Assembly: GCA_963806685.1 (NCBI GenBank)
Contig: CAWDZB010000010.1
Span: forward strand, 1 to 64,000
DNA from: DDH964 sp963806685
GTDB lineage: Bacteria; Desulfobacterota; Desulfuromonadia; Desulfuromonadales; DDH964
Length of the DNA: 64,000 nt
Direction of reading: 5' to 3'
Shown: one piece after another, positions 1 to 8,679 of the stretch
How the letters are laid out: each line of letters opens with the position of its first letter
Position numbering within the stretch: position 1 is the stretch's first letter
Position numbers and translations under genes: made by a program
The notes under the pieces: generated by a model
Database searches by the model: none
What the model was told of the DNA's origin: nothing
What the model saw: only the letters and a program-made list of their open reading frames with translations

Positions 1-1
1 G

Positions 2-1102
2 GCCGACAACTTTTCGCGGCCGTTGAAAGCAACCGATCACACCAAGGCGGTGGGCACGCTGATGGATTGGATCGAGGAACGCAGCGGGCGTGACGCATTG
101 ACCGCCGTCGGGCATCGTGTGGTGCATGGCGGGCCGCAATATAGCGACCCGCAGTTGATCACCGAGGGATTGCTCGAGGACTTGCGGCACCTCACTCCCT
201 TCGATCCCGAGCATCTGCCGGAGGAGATCCTGTTGACCGAGGCGTTTCATCGCCGCTTTCCCGACCTGCCCCAAGTGGCCTGTTTCGACACGGCTTTCCA
301 CCATGACCTGCCGCGGGTGGCGCGGCTGTTGCCGATCCCGCGCAGGTACGAGGCGCAAGGCGTGAGGCGGTACGGGTTTCACGGCTTGTCGTATGCGTTC
401 CTGATGGAAGAACTGACCCGGCTGGCCGGAGCGGCAGCGGCGCAGGGCCGGGTCATCCTCGCCCACCTCGGCAACGGTGCGAGTTTGGCGGCGGTGCGCG
501 ACGGCAAGCCCGTTGACACCAGCATGAGCTTTACCCCGACCGCCGGGGTGCCGATGAGCACCCGCTCCGGCGACCTCGATCCCGGCCTGGCTTGGTATTT
601 GGCGAGTACGGAAAAATTGAGCGCGAAGCAGTTCAACGAGATGGTCAATTTTCAGTCCGGGCTGCTCGGGATATCCGAAACCAGTTCCGATATGCACGAC
701 TTGCTGGAGTGCGAAGCGCAGGACGTGCGGGCGTCTGAAGCGGTGGCGCTGTTTTGCTACCAGGTGAAGAAATGGATCGGCGCATTCGCGGCGGCGTTGG
801 GCGGACTGGACACGCTGGTGTTTGCTGGCGGCATCGGCGAGAACGCGCCGCCAATCCGGGAGAGGGTCTGCGCGGGACTCGGCTTCCTTGGCCTTGAATT
901 CGACGGGAACCGCAACGCGGCGAATAAGGGCGTGATTTCCACGCCGGGAAGTCGGGTTGCGGTCCGCGTCATTCGCACCGACGAAGAGCAGATGATCGCC
1001 AGGATGGTTTCCAACGTGCTCGGACTTGGCCGAAAAAGATGGAATTCGAACCCGTACCGGGGTCGACGTGGCGAGCGAATGGGGCAAGGGAACAACGTTT
1101 AA
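2..1102 (+). CDS. ackA: Acetate kinase (5' end outside window)
   Basis: Acetate kinase interconverts acetyl phosphate + ADP and acetate + ATP. The frame is open to the left edge, so roughly the first 40-50 residues, including the N-terminal phosphate-binding segment, are missing. Visible family motifs are GHRVVHGG, FDTAFH, RYGFHGLS, HLGNGASL, the Arg loop STRSGDLDPG and the C-terminal FAGGIGEN. The normal family end is at about RTDEEQMIARMVSNVLG. The last ~20 residues are low-complexity, Arg-rich and unlike the family. They come from reading through a histidine-kinase remnant in another frame. With the phosphoketolase at 6236 it would complete conversion of sugar phosphates to acetate plus ATP. 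Confidence 0.93.
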   Translation, partial: ADNFSRPLKATDHTKAVGTLMDWIEERSGRDALTAVGHRVVHGGPQYSDPQLITEGLLEDLRHLTPFDPEHLPEEILLTEAFHRRFPDLPQVACFDTAFHHDLPRVARLLPIPRRYEAQGVRRYGFHGLSYAFLMEELTRLAGAAAAQGRVILAHLGNGASLAAVRDGKPVDTSMSFTPTAGVPMSTRSGDLDPGLAWYLASTEKLSAKQFNEMVNFQSGLLGISETSSDMHDLLECEAQDVRASEAVALFCYQVKKWIGAFAAALGGLDTLVFAGGIGENAPPIRERVCAGLGFLGLEFDGNRNAANKGVISTPGSRVAVRVIRTDEEQMIARMVSNVLGLGRKRWNSNPYRGRRGERMGQGNNV

Positions 1103-1127
1103 GGTATTACTGAAGGTCGTACAATAA
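1041..1127 (+). pseudogene. Histidine kinase C-terminal remnant
   Basis: Read from 1041, this frame gives a short peptide with SEWGKGTTFKVLL followed by a TAA stop at 1125-1127. It matches the G2-box/C-terminal end of HATPase_c histidine kinases (S-E-x-G-x-G-T-T-F). No other part of the kinase is present upstream, where acetate kinase occupies another frame. I infer that a deletion joined the tail of a kinase gene to the end of ackA. A complete kinase starts just downstream at 1155, so the remnant may come from a relative in the same cluster. Confidence 0.6.
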
Positions 1128-1154
1128 CGAAAAGCGGTGTTTGCGGGGGATGGA

Positions 1155-3683
1155 ATGAAAATCCTTGAACGTCTCTTGAAGTCGAAAAGCTTGAGAATCA
1201 GGGTTCTGGTCCCGCTTATCACCGCCTTGATTCTCCTCCTCGGCTCTATAGCGCTGATTCTCCAGCAGTCGCAGCAGAAGGTGCTGGAACAAGAATTAGC
1301 CGCAAAAGCAAGAGAGACTGAAAGGCTCTTCCGTGAGTATAGATTTGAAGAGGCGAAGACGTTAAGTCTCGCCTTGAGCACCCTTACCCTTAACAGGGAG
1401 TTGCTGGCAGCCTTCAAGGCCAGAGACCGGGAGCGCCTCCTTGGCCTGACTGAATCGTATTTTGAAGGGCTGCGATCGCACTTCGATGTCACCCACCTCT
1501 ATTTCACCGGGCCGGACCGGGTGAACATCCTGCGTCTTCATAAACCGGACCTTTACGGTGACCGGGTCGACCGCTTCACCACGCTCGAGGCCGAAAAAAC
1601 CGGCAGGGAAGCGCAGGGTTTCGAGCTTGGCCCCCTGGGAACCTTTACCTTGCGGGTGGTCACACCGTGGTATGACGGAAATAGGCTGCTCGGCTATGTC
1701 GAACTCGGCATGGAAACAGAGCATATTCGCGAGGAGCTGCAGGGAATCCTCGACAGCAACGTTTACGCCTTTATCCATAAAGACTTCATTCACCGCGAGG
1801 GATGGGAGGCGGGCATTCGGGTGCTCGGCCACAAGGAAGAATGGGGACATTTCCCTGATAGCGTAAGTATCGGCGGACCACTTGGCCAAATCCCGGAGAA
1901 TATCGCGCAGGTGATAGCCGGAAAACACCCGCCGCAACCGGGAACGGATATCCATGCTGGGGGGAGATATTACCGGGTCACCTTCATTCCGCTCATCGAT
2001 GCGGGCAAGGGTGAAATAGGCCACTTATCGATTCTGCTCGACACAACGGCAAGTATTTCGGCCTTTCACCGGTCGATTCTCCTCATTTGCCTCTTCTATG
2101 TTTTGGCCGGCGCCGCCCTCTGCCTGTTTTTTTACGCCTTCCTCGGGTGGATAGAAAAGGAGCAACAGCGGCTGGAAGCGTCCCGCCTCGAATTCGAACA
2201 ACGGTTCAGAATCATCTTCGACAGCGCCAACGACGGGATCCTGCTGGCGGATGTCGAGACTAAGAAATTCTCTCTCGGCAACAAAATGATATGCAGCATG
2301 CTGGGGTATGGTCCCGAAGAAATAAAGACCCTCGGCGTCGCCGACATCCATCCGGAACAGGATCTGCACCGGGTTATTGACCAGTTCGAACGGCAGCAGC
2401 GGCGAGAGATCGCGGTGGCAGAGTGCCTGCCGGTGAAAAGAAAAGACGGGAGCGTTTTTTACGCCGACATCAACACGTATCCGGTCACCCTGGGCGGGAG
2501 GAGTCAGCTGGTCGGCCTATTCAGGGACGTCACCGAGCGGAGGAAGGCGGAGGAGCGTATTCGCGAAAGCGAAGCGCGCTACCGCAGTATTTTTGAATCT
2601 GCCGCCGACATCATCTACCTCCTCAATCCGGACGGCACCTTCCGTTCGCTCAACCCCGCCTTCGAGAAGATTACGGGGTGGACACCGGAAGAATGGATCG
2701 GCCGGCCGTTCGCGCCCATCGTCCACCCCGACGATTTGCCCTACGCTTTGGAGATCTTTGAAAAAACGCTGGCCGGGGAATCCTTGCCGTCTTTCGGATT
2801 GCGCCTCGCCAGGAAGTCTGGAGAGTACTTCGATGCCGATCTCAGTATCGTGCCCCTTGGGAGTGATGGGGTAACCAGTACCGCGGGGGTCGCCCGCGAC
2901 GTAAGCGAACGCAAGCGCGCGGAAGGGGAAATCCGCAAGCTGAACGATGAGCTGGAAACCCGGGTGCGGGAACGGACGAAGCAGCTCGAGGATGCCCAGG
3001 AGGAGTTGCTGCGCAAGGAGAAGCTCGCCATCCTCGGCCGGATTTCGGGGAGTATTGGACACGAGCTGCGCAACCCCCTGGGGGTCATGAGCAACGCCGT
3101 CTACTTCCTGAAGATGATCCTGACCGATGCGGACGCAACCACCCAGGAATACCTGGGCATCATCAAACAGGAGATCGACAACTCCCTGTGGATCATCACC
3201 GATCTGCTCGATTTCGCCCGAACCAAGACGCCTCAGACCCAGTCGATATCCGTCCGTGAACTACTGAACCGAAGTATCGGGAAATGCGCCATTCCGGATA
3301 CCGTCAAGCTGCGGATCCAAATTCCGGACGCCCTTCCCTTGCTCAGGATTGATCCGCTGCAGATGGGACAGGTGCTTCAGAACCTCATCACGAACGCCGT
3401 CCAGGCGATGCCGACAGGCGGGATCCTTACCCTGCGAGGAGGACAGGACAGCGAAGGAACGGTTCGGCTGGAGGTTGCCGATAGCGGCGAAGGGATCTCC
3501 CCGGAGAACATGAATAAACTCTTCCAGCCGCTCTTCACCACCAAGGCCAAGGGGATCGGCCTGGGGCTGGTGGTCTGCAAAAATCTGGTGGAGGCCAACC
3601 GCGGGCGGTTCGAGGTCGAAAGCGAACCGGACCGGGGATCGACCTTCGCTGTCGTGCTGCCGATTGAAAGGGGAACGGTATGA
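1155..3683 (+). CDS. Membrane sensor histidine kinase (Cache-PAS-PAS-HisKA-HATPase)
   Basis: About 842 residues. TM1 is near 17-36. A long extracytoplasmic Cache-like sensor follows, then TM2 near 303-327, two PAS domains (about 345-465 and 470-590), and a coiled linker. The HisKA box IGHELRNP has phospho-His near residue 636. The HATPase_c domain shows NLITNAVQAMP, DSGEGIS and GIGLGL. I chose the ATG at 1155 because the G-rich stretch before it can serve as ribosome-binding site; a GTG six codons upstream (1137) is possible. The gene overlaps the next response regulator by ATGA, so the two are translationally coupled and probably cognate. The ligand is unknown. Confidence 0.9.
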   Translation: MKILERLLKSKSLRIRVLVPLITALILLLGSIALILQQSQQKVLEQELAAKARETERLFREYRFEEAKTLSLALSTLTLNRELLAAFKARDRERLLGLTESYFEGLRSHFDVTHLYFTGPDRVNILRLHKPDLYGDRVDRFTTLEAEKTGREAQGFELGPLGTFTLRVVTPWYDGNRLLGYVELGMETEHIREELQGILDSNVYAFIHKDFIHREGWEAGIRVLGHKEEWGHFPDSVSIGGPLGQIPENIAQVIAGKHPPQPGTDIHAGGRYYRVTFIPLIDAGKGEIGHLSILLDTTASISAFHRSILLICLFYVLAGAALCLFFYAFLGWIEKEQQRLEASRLEFEQRFRIIFDSANDGILLADVETKKFSLGNKMICSMLGYGPEEIKTLGVADIHPEQDLHRVIDQFERQQRREIAVAECLPVKRKDGSVFYADINTYPVTLGGRSQLVGLFRDVTERRKAEERIRESEARYRSIFESAADIIYLLNPDGTFRSLNPAFEKITGWTPEEWIGRPFAPIVHPDDLPYALEIFEKTLAGESLPSFGLRLARKSGEYFDADLSIVPLGSDGVTSTAGVARDVSERKRAEGEIRKLNDELETRVRERTKQLEDAQEELLRKEKLAILGRISGSIGHELRNPLGVMSNAVYFLKMILTDADATTQEYLGIIKQEIDNSLWIITDLLDFARTKTPQTQSISVRELLNRSIGKCAIPDTVKLRIQIPDALPLLRIDPLQMGQVLQNLITNAVQAMPTGGILTLRGGQDSEGTVRLEVADSGEGISPENMNKLFQPLFTTKAKGIGLGLVVCKNLVEANRGRFEVESEPDRGSTFAVVLPIERGTV

Positions 3684-4306
3684 AGGTAAAAACCAGCATA
3701 CTTCTGATCGAGGACAACGCCGGACAGAGAAAAACCCTTTTGGACATTCTGAATGCCAAAGGCTATGAAACGTTCGAGGCGGGGGATGGCGCGAAGGGGC
3801 TCGCTTTTCTGCACGACCATCCCGTCAACCTGGTGCTTACCGACCTGGGATTGCCGGACATCTCCGGAATCGACATCCTCCGGGAAATCAAAGCCGGGTA
3901 CCCCGCCATCCAGGTCATCATCCTTACCGGCAGCGCCACCTTCGATTCGGCGGTTGAGGCGACCAACCTGGGGGCCTTCTCGTATCTCCTGAAGCCGTAC
4001 GATATCGAGCTGTTGCTGCTCAATATCCGGCGCGCCGACGAAAAACGGCAGTCGGAAGAGGATCGGGAGCGGCTCATTCTGGAACTCAAGGCCGCCCTTG
4101 CCAAGGTGAAACTGCTCGAAGGTATTCTCCCCATCTGCATGTACTGCAAGAAGATCAAGGATGACGAGCAGGGCTGGCAGCCGTTGGAACGTTTCATAAC
4201 CGACCACTCCGAAGCACTCTTCAGCCACGGCATCTGTCCGGAATGTGCAAAAACAATAGACCAGGAAACCTTGCAGGAACTTGAAAAACTGAAACAAAAA
4301 AGGTAG
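3680..4306 (+). CDS. Response regulator: REC plus CxxC-pair C-terminal domain
   Basis: 208 residues. The N-terminal receiver domain has an acidic pocket in LLIEDN, the phospho-Asp in LTDLGLPD near residue 54 and the conserved Lys in LLKPYD. The C-terminal ~60 residues contain CMYC (153-156) and CPEC (186-189) around a KKIKDD...W segment, a tail seen after receiver or PAS domains in many delta-proteobacterial signalling proteins. The spacing suggests a small zinc-binding fold, but metal binding is inference. There is no DNA-binding domain, so the output is probably protein-protein. It overlaps the upstream kinase by 4 nt. Confidence 0.88.
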   Translation: MKVKTSILLIEDNAGQRKTLLDILNAKGYETFEAGDGAKGLAFLHDHPVNLVLTDLGLPDISGIDILREIKAGYPAIQVIILTGSATFDSAVEATNLGAFSYLLKPYDIELLLLNIRRADEKRQSEEDRERLILELKAALAKVKLLEGILPICMYCKKIKDDEQGWQPLERFITDHSEALFSHGICPECAKTIDQETLQELEKLKQKR

Positions 4307-4380
4307 GCGGATCGAGGTGGAGAGGAAGCGATGCAAGGGGACGACGATTACGGTTTTTCTGCCGATAAAGAGGGGGAAAT

Positions 4381-5139
4381 ATGAGTGACAAGCTGAAGAT
4401 TCTGGTGGTGGACGATGACCGGCGGATGGTCAAGACCACCTGCGACATCCTGCGGGTCAAGGGGTATGAGGCTGTGCCAGCCTACAGCGGCGAGGAGGCC
4501 ATGGACAAGGTTAAAAATGAGGCCCCCGACTGCGTGTTGATGGACCTCATGATGCCCGGTATTGACGGGGTGGCGGCCTTGAAAAGGATCAAGACCCTAT
4601 CTCCCGACACTCCGGTGGTGCTGATGAGCGCTTACTCCACCGATGAGCAGGCGGAGGAGGCGAAGCGGCTTGGCGCGGCCGCGGTTCTCGCCAAGCCGCT
4701 CGACTTTCAGCAGATACTTTCGTTTCTCTCGCTGCTCCGAAAAGAAAGTAGCGTTCTTATCGTGGATGACGACCCGGAGTTCTCCGTGGCGCTCAAGGAC
4801 ATCCTCAAGATGAACGGTTACCGTGTGGAAACCGAGGAGGACCCGGCGAAGGTGCTCGGCCACATGGAGCAACAATACCAGCTGGCCGTCATTCTTGATC
4901 TCAAGCTCGGCGATGCCGAGGGGCTGGATGTTCTCAAGCAGGTTCGCGCCCGCTACCCCGGAAAACCGGTGGTGCTGATGACCAGCTACCGGGAGGAGAT
5001 GTCGGCCTCCATCGAGCAGGGAAGGCAGGTGGGGGCCTACACCTGTCTCTATAAGCCGTCCGCACTGGAGGAACTGATGCCGATCATCGAGGATATCAAG
5101 AACCGCAAACTCAATGCGCTCCTGGGCGAACCGTTCTGA
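4381..5139 (+). CDS. Tandem receiver protein (REC-REC)
   Basis: 252 residues made of two receiver domains with no output domain. REC1 (about 5-118) has VVDDDRR, LMDLMMPG with phospho-Asp, and AKPLD. REC2 (about 124-240) has LIVDDDPE, ILDLKLGD and YKPSA. It lies 75 nt after the REC/CxxC protein and just before the broken REC-GGDEF gene, in the same direction. It could be a phosphate sink or a phosphorelay intermediate of the upstream kinase; the sequence does not decide this. Confidence 0.88.
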   Translation: MSDKLKILVVDDDRRMVKTTCDILRVKGYEAVPAYSGEEAMDKVKNEAPDCVLMDLMMPGIDGVAALKRIKTLSPDTPVVLMSAYSTDEQAEEAKRLGAAAVLAKPLDFQQILSFLSLLRKESSVLIVDDDPEFSVALKDILKMNGYRVETEEDPAKVLGHMEQQYQLAVILDLKLGDAEGLDVLKQVRARYPGKPVVLMTSYREEMSASIEQGRQVGAYTCLYKPSALEELMPIIEDIKNRKLNALLGEPF

Positions 5140-5154
5140 TTGCGAGGTGAGCGG

Positions 5155-5515
5155 ATGGAACGACCCTGCATTCTGATCATCGATGACGATCCGAACCTGA
5201 GGAAGACCCTGGCCGACATCCTCCGGGTCAAGGGGTATGGAACCCTGACGGTCGAGGATGGAGAAGGGCCTGGCTGGAGCGGACCTGGCCAGCGCGGGTG
5301 TGGTTGCCGAGCGGCTGAGGATGGTGGTGCAGGCGGAGACGGACGTTACCATAAGCCTGGGGGTTGCCTCATTCACCGCTGACATGCCGGGCATGGAAAC
5401 CCTTGTTGGTAAGGCTGACAAGGCTCTGTACCGGCCAAGGAGAGAGGACGGAACCGAGTTGAGGGGTTACGGCTTGATTCCGGTTTTCGAGGACCAGGCT
5501 CGCAGGGTCCTTTAG
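5155..5515 (+). pseudogene. REC-GGDEF response regulator with internal deletion and frameshift
   Basis: The start is good: a GAGGTG box precedes ATG 5155 and opens a receiver domain with ILIIDDDPNLRKTL. The receiver stops after ~37 residues at VEDGEG. The sequence then continues, in another frame, as the C-terminal end of a diguanylate cyclase domain (AERLRMVV, ISLGVAS, ADKALYRP) down to a stop at 5513-5515. The phospho-Asp, receiver Lys and GGDEF signature are all missing. The junction is near 5250-5270. I infer one large internal deletion of a REC-GGDEF gene that once closed this signalling cluster. Confidence 0.8.
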
Positions 5516-6235
5516 AGTGGCCCGGCGAACCGTCATGACTGCTGTCTTTTGGATTCGTTGCGAAGCCACCACCGCTCGGTCAATGACCCGGGGCGACCTC
5601 ACTATTGCCCGTCATATTTGAAAGCTCATGTTAAGTATGACGGATATCGCTGACCTCTGATCCTTTCCCTGCCCCGGCCCTTTCCATTTTTCCAAGCATT
5701 ATCGAACCCTTGAACACGCGGGCGGCGCAGACCTGCACTGGCCTGTTAATTGCGATGTTCCTTCTTGACGGAACCTGCGCACCGTCGCGCGATCCGCGGA
5801 ATTCCAGTCGCTGTCAGGAGGAGGGTTATGAAACAACCGATGAAAGAACGGCGGGAACTCAAGGCGATCGGAAAAGTCCTGTCGCGGCGCCTGGTTGAAT
5901 CGAGCAATGACAGCATTACCAAGGTTGCCGCTGCCGAAGAAAACGGGGTGGCAAGAGTTGCGGGCATGCATCCCCGGAAGTAACCTTTCATCGTCACCCA
6001 GGCCCGGAAGATGGCGGGGGCAGCCGAGCAAGGTCCGCCCAACTGGTTGGCGGACAGCCGCAAAGGGAAAGGTCCATCCGGTACGGCTGCGGGACGGGGA
6101 TTCCCGGGAGCGGGCACCCCGAGCCCCCGAGGCACATGACCTGCGACCTGGTGCCGCTCATTACCCAGGCGATGATCAACATCCGGCAGGGGGGGCTTCA
6201 GCGATTGTTTCCACAGGAGGGAGGGACCGCCGGAC
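5516..6235. other. 0.7 kb stretch without a recognisable gene
   Basis: Between the broken GGDEF gene and phosphoketolase I recognise no protein family. The only item with gene-like signals is the 51-codon ORF at 5828. The part 5990-6130 is very GC-rich with several short inverted repeats, such as gtccgcc/ggcggac around 6032-6053, so a structured leader of the phosphoketolase mRNA is possible. No known riboswitch consensus was found. It may also be decayed coding sequence, in line with the pseudogene beside it. Confidence 0.4.
5828..5983 (+). CDS. Possible 51-residue protein, unknown
   Basis: A strong ribosome-binding site (aggaggaggg) lies 2-4 nt before ATG 5828. The predicted peptide begins MKQPMKERRELKAIGKVLSRR, is very basic at the N-terminus and mixed after that. 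It has no signal peptide, membrane segment or recognised motif. It could be a real small protein, a leader peptide, or the start of a decayed gene. It is the only ORF with a convincing start in the 0.7 kb gap before phosphoketolase. Confidence 0.35.
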   Translation: MKQPMKERRELKAIGKVLSRRLVESSNDSITKVAAAEENGVARVAGMHPRK

Positions 6236-8614
6236 ATGAATCTGCAAGCCAGCACACTCACGCCCGAACAACTCCACAAGATGGACGCCTACTGGCGCGC
6301 CGCCAACTATCTCTCGGTCGGCCAGATCTATCTTTACGACAATCCACTGCTGAAGCGGCCGCTGGCACTCGCGGATGTGAAGCGCATGCTGCTGGGGCAC
6401 TGGGGCACGACGCCGGGGCAGAATTTCATTTACGTGCACCTGAACCGGGTGATCAAAAAGTACGACCTCGACATGATCTACGTCTGCGGTCCGGGTCACG
6501 GCGGGCCGGTCGTCGTGGCCAACACCTATCTGGAGGGGACCTACAGCGAGATCTACCCCGAGATCAGCCAGGATGAGAGGGGTCTTCAGAGACTCTTCAA
6601 GCAGTTTTCCTTTCCCGGCGGCATTCCCAGCCACGCCTCGCCGGAGTGCCCGGGCTCGATCCACGAGGGGGGCGAGCTGGGCTATTCCCTCAGCCACTCC
6701 TTCGGGGCGGTGTTCGACAACCCCGACCTGGTTGTCGCCTGCGTTATCGGCGACGGCGAAGCGGAAACCGGACCGCTGGCCACCGCCTGGCATTCCAACA
6801 AGTTCCTGAACCCGGCCAGCGATGGCGCGGTGTTGCCGATCCTGCATCTCAACGGCTACAAGATCGCCAACCCGACGGTGTTCGCGCGCATCGAGCCGGA
6901 AGAGCTGGATCAATTCTTCCGCGGCTGCGGCTGGACGCCCTATTACGTCGAAGGGGACGACCCGGCGCTCATGCACGAGGCCATGGCGGCGACGCTCGAC
7001 AAGGCGGTGGAAGACATCCAGCGCATCCAGCACGAAGCCCGCGTCAACGGCGATACCATGCGCCCACGCTGGCCGCTGATCGTTCTCAAGTCGCCCAAGG
7101 GCTGGACCGGGCCGAAGGTTGTCGATGGCCTTCAGATCGAAGGCACCTTTCGCGCTCACCAGGTGCCGCTCTCCAACCCCGCCAGCCACCCCGAGCACCT
7201 TAAACTCCTGGAAGAGTGGCTGAAAAGCTACCGACCGGAGGAGCTCTTTGACGAGTCGGGCCGCCTGAAAGCGGAACTGGCCGAACTGGCGCCCAAGGGA
7301 GAACGCCGTATGGGTGCGAATCCCCACGCCAATGGTGGCCTGTTACTGCGCGATCTGATCATGCCGGACTTTCGCGATTACGCGGTGAAGGTGCCGTCAC
7401 CCGGGGCCGTGACGGCGGCCGACACCCACGAACTCGGCGTGTTCCTGCGCGATGTGGCCAAGCTCAATCGGGAGCAACGCAATTTTAGAATCTTCGGCCC
7501 CGACGAAACGCTTTCCAACCGCTTGAACGCCATTTTCGAGGTCACCAACCGGCAGTGGAACGCACGGACGCAGGCCAACGATGAATTCCTCGCGCTGGAT
7601 GGCCAGGTCATGGAGATGCTGAGCGAGCATCAGTGCCAAGGCTGGCTCGAAGGTTACCTGCTCACCGGCCGGCATGGCCTCTTCAACTGCTACGAGGCCT
7701 TTATCCACATCGTCGATTCGATGTTCAACCAGCACGCCAAGTGGTTGAAGGTTACGGCGGAGTTGCCGTGGCGGCGGAAAATAGCGTCGCTGAATTATCT
7801 GCTGGCCTCCCACGTCTGGCAGCAGATGCACAACGGCTTCACTCATCAGGACCCCGGTTTCATTGATCACGCCGTGAACAAGAAGGCTTCCGTCGTAAGG
7901 GTTTACCTGCCGCCGGATGCCAATTGTCTGCTCTCGGTCTGGGATCACTGCCTGCGCAGCCGTCACTACGTCAACGTCGTGATCGCCGGCAAGTATCAAG
8001 CGCCGCAGTGGTTGACGATGGAGGCCGCCGTCAAGCACTGCACCGAGGGGATCGGCATCTGGCAGTGGGCGAGCAACGACCGGGGGGGGGCACCCGACGT
8101 GGTCATGGCCTGCTGCGGCGACGTGCCGACGCTGGAAACCCTCGCCGCCGTCACCATCCTGCGCGAGCATCTGCCCGAGTTGAAAATCCGGGTGGTCAAC
8201 GTCGTCGATCTGATGAAGCTGCAGCCCCAAAGCGAACACCCGCACGGCTTGAGCGACGAGGCCTTCGACGCGCTTTTCACCAGGGACAAGCACATCATTT
8301 TCGCCTTCCACGGCTACCCGTGGTTGATCCACCGGCTGACCTACCGCCGTACCAACCACGACAACCTCCACGTCCGCGGCTACAAGGAAGAGGGCACCAT
8401 CACCACCCCCTTCGACATGACGGTATTGAACGATCTGGACCGCTTCCACCTGGCGATGGACACCATCGACCGCCTGCCGCAGACCGGTGACAAGGGCATT
8501 GTCCTGAAGCAGCAGCTCATGGACAAGCTGATTGAGCACAAACGGTACATCGACAAGTACGGTCAGGACCTTCCGGAGATCCGCAACTGGAAGTGGAGCT
8601 CATTGGCACCCTGA
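6236..8614 (+). CDS. xfp: Xylulose-5-P/fructose-6-P phosphoketolase
   Basis: 792 residues, the normal full length. It is thiamine-diphosphate dependent and cleaves xylulose 5-phosphate (often also fructose 6-phosphate) with phosphate, giving acetyl phosphate and glyceraldehyde 3-phosphate (or erythrose 4-phosphate). Visible motifs are CGPGHGGP, the EGTYSEIYPEI segment, the SHSFGAVFDNPDL region, and the ThDP/metal site GDGEAETGP. A GGAGGGA box precedes the ATG. Acetate kinase at the left edge would use its product. In a Desulfuromonadia-like host this is an accessory route, and its position among pseudogenes supports acquisition. Confidence 0.96.
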   Translation: MNLQASTLTPEQLHKMDAYWRAANYLSVGQIYLYDNPLLKRPLALADVKRMLLGHWGTTPGQNFIYVHLNRVIKKYDLDMIYVCGPGHGGPVVVANTYLEGTYSEIYPEISQDERGLQRLFKQFSFPGGIPSHASPECPGSIHEGGELGYSLSHSFGAVFDNPDLVVACVIGDGEAETGPLATAWHSNKFLNPASDGAVLPILHLNGYKIANPTVFARIEPEELDQFFRGCGWTPYYVEGDDPALMHEAMAATLDKAVEDIQRIQHEARVNGDTMRPRWPLIVLKSPKGWTGPKVVDGLQIEGTFRAHQVPLSNPASHPEHLKLLEEWLKSYRPEELFDESGRLKAELAELAPKGERRMGANPHANGGLLLRDLIMPDFRDYAVKVPSPGAVTAADTHELGVFLRDVAKLNREQRNFRIFGPDETLSNRLNAIFEVTNRQWNARTQANDEFLALDGQVMEMLSEHQCQGWLEGYLLTGRHGLFNCYEAFIHIVDSMFNQHAKWLKVTAELPWRRKIASLNYLLASHVWQQMHNGFTHQDPGFIDHAVNKKASVVRVYLPPDANCLLSVWDHCLRSRHYVNVVIAGKYQAPQWLTMEAAVKHCTEGIGIWQWASNDRGGAPDVVMACCGDVPTLETLAAVTILREHLPELKIRVVNVVDLMKLQPQSEHPHGLSDEAFDALFTRDKHIIFAFHGYPWLIHRLTYRRTNHDNLHVRGYKEEGTITTPFDMTVLNDLDRFHLAMDTIDRLPQTGDKGIVLKQQLMDKLIEHKRYIDKYGQDLPEIRNWKWSSLAP

Positions 8615-8679
8615 TCCGGCGCTATAGGCGGTTCAGAAAACTGTCGCCTGGGCGAAAAAACCACGCGAAGGAGGCCACA

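Noticed and set aside
5990..6130. Possible known riboswitch before phosphoketolase
   Set aside because: Short stems exist, but no conserved core of c-di-GMP, cobalamin, TPP or fluoride riboswitches could be matched.
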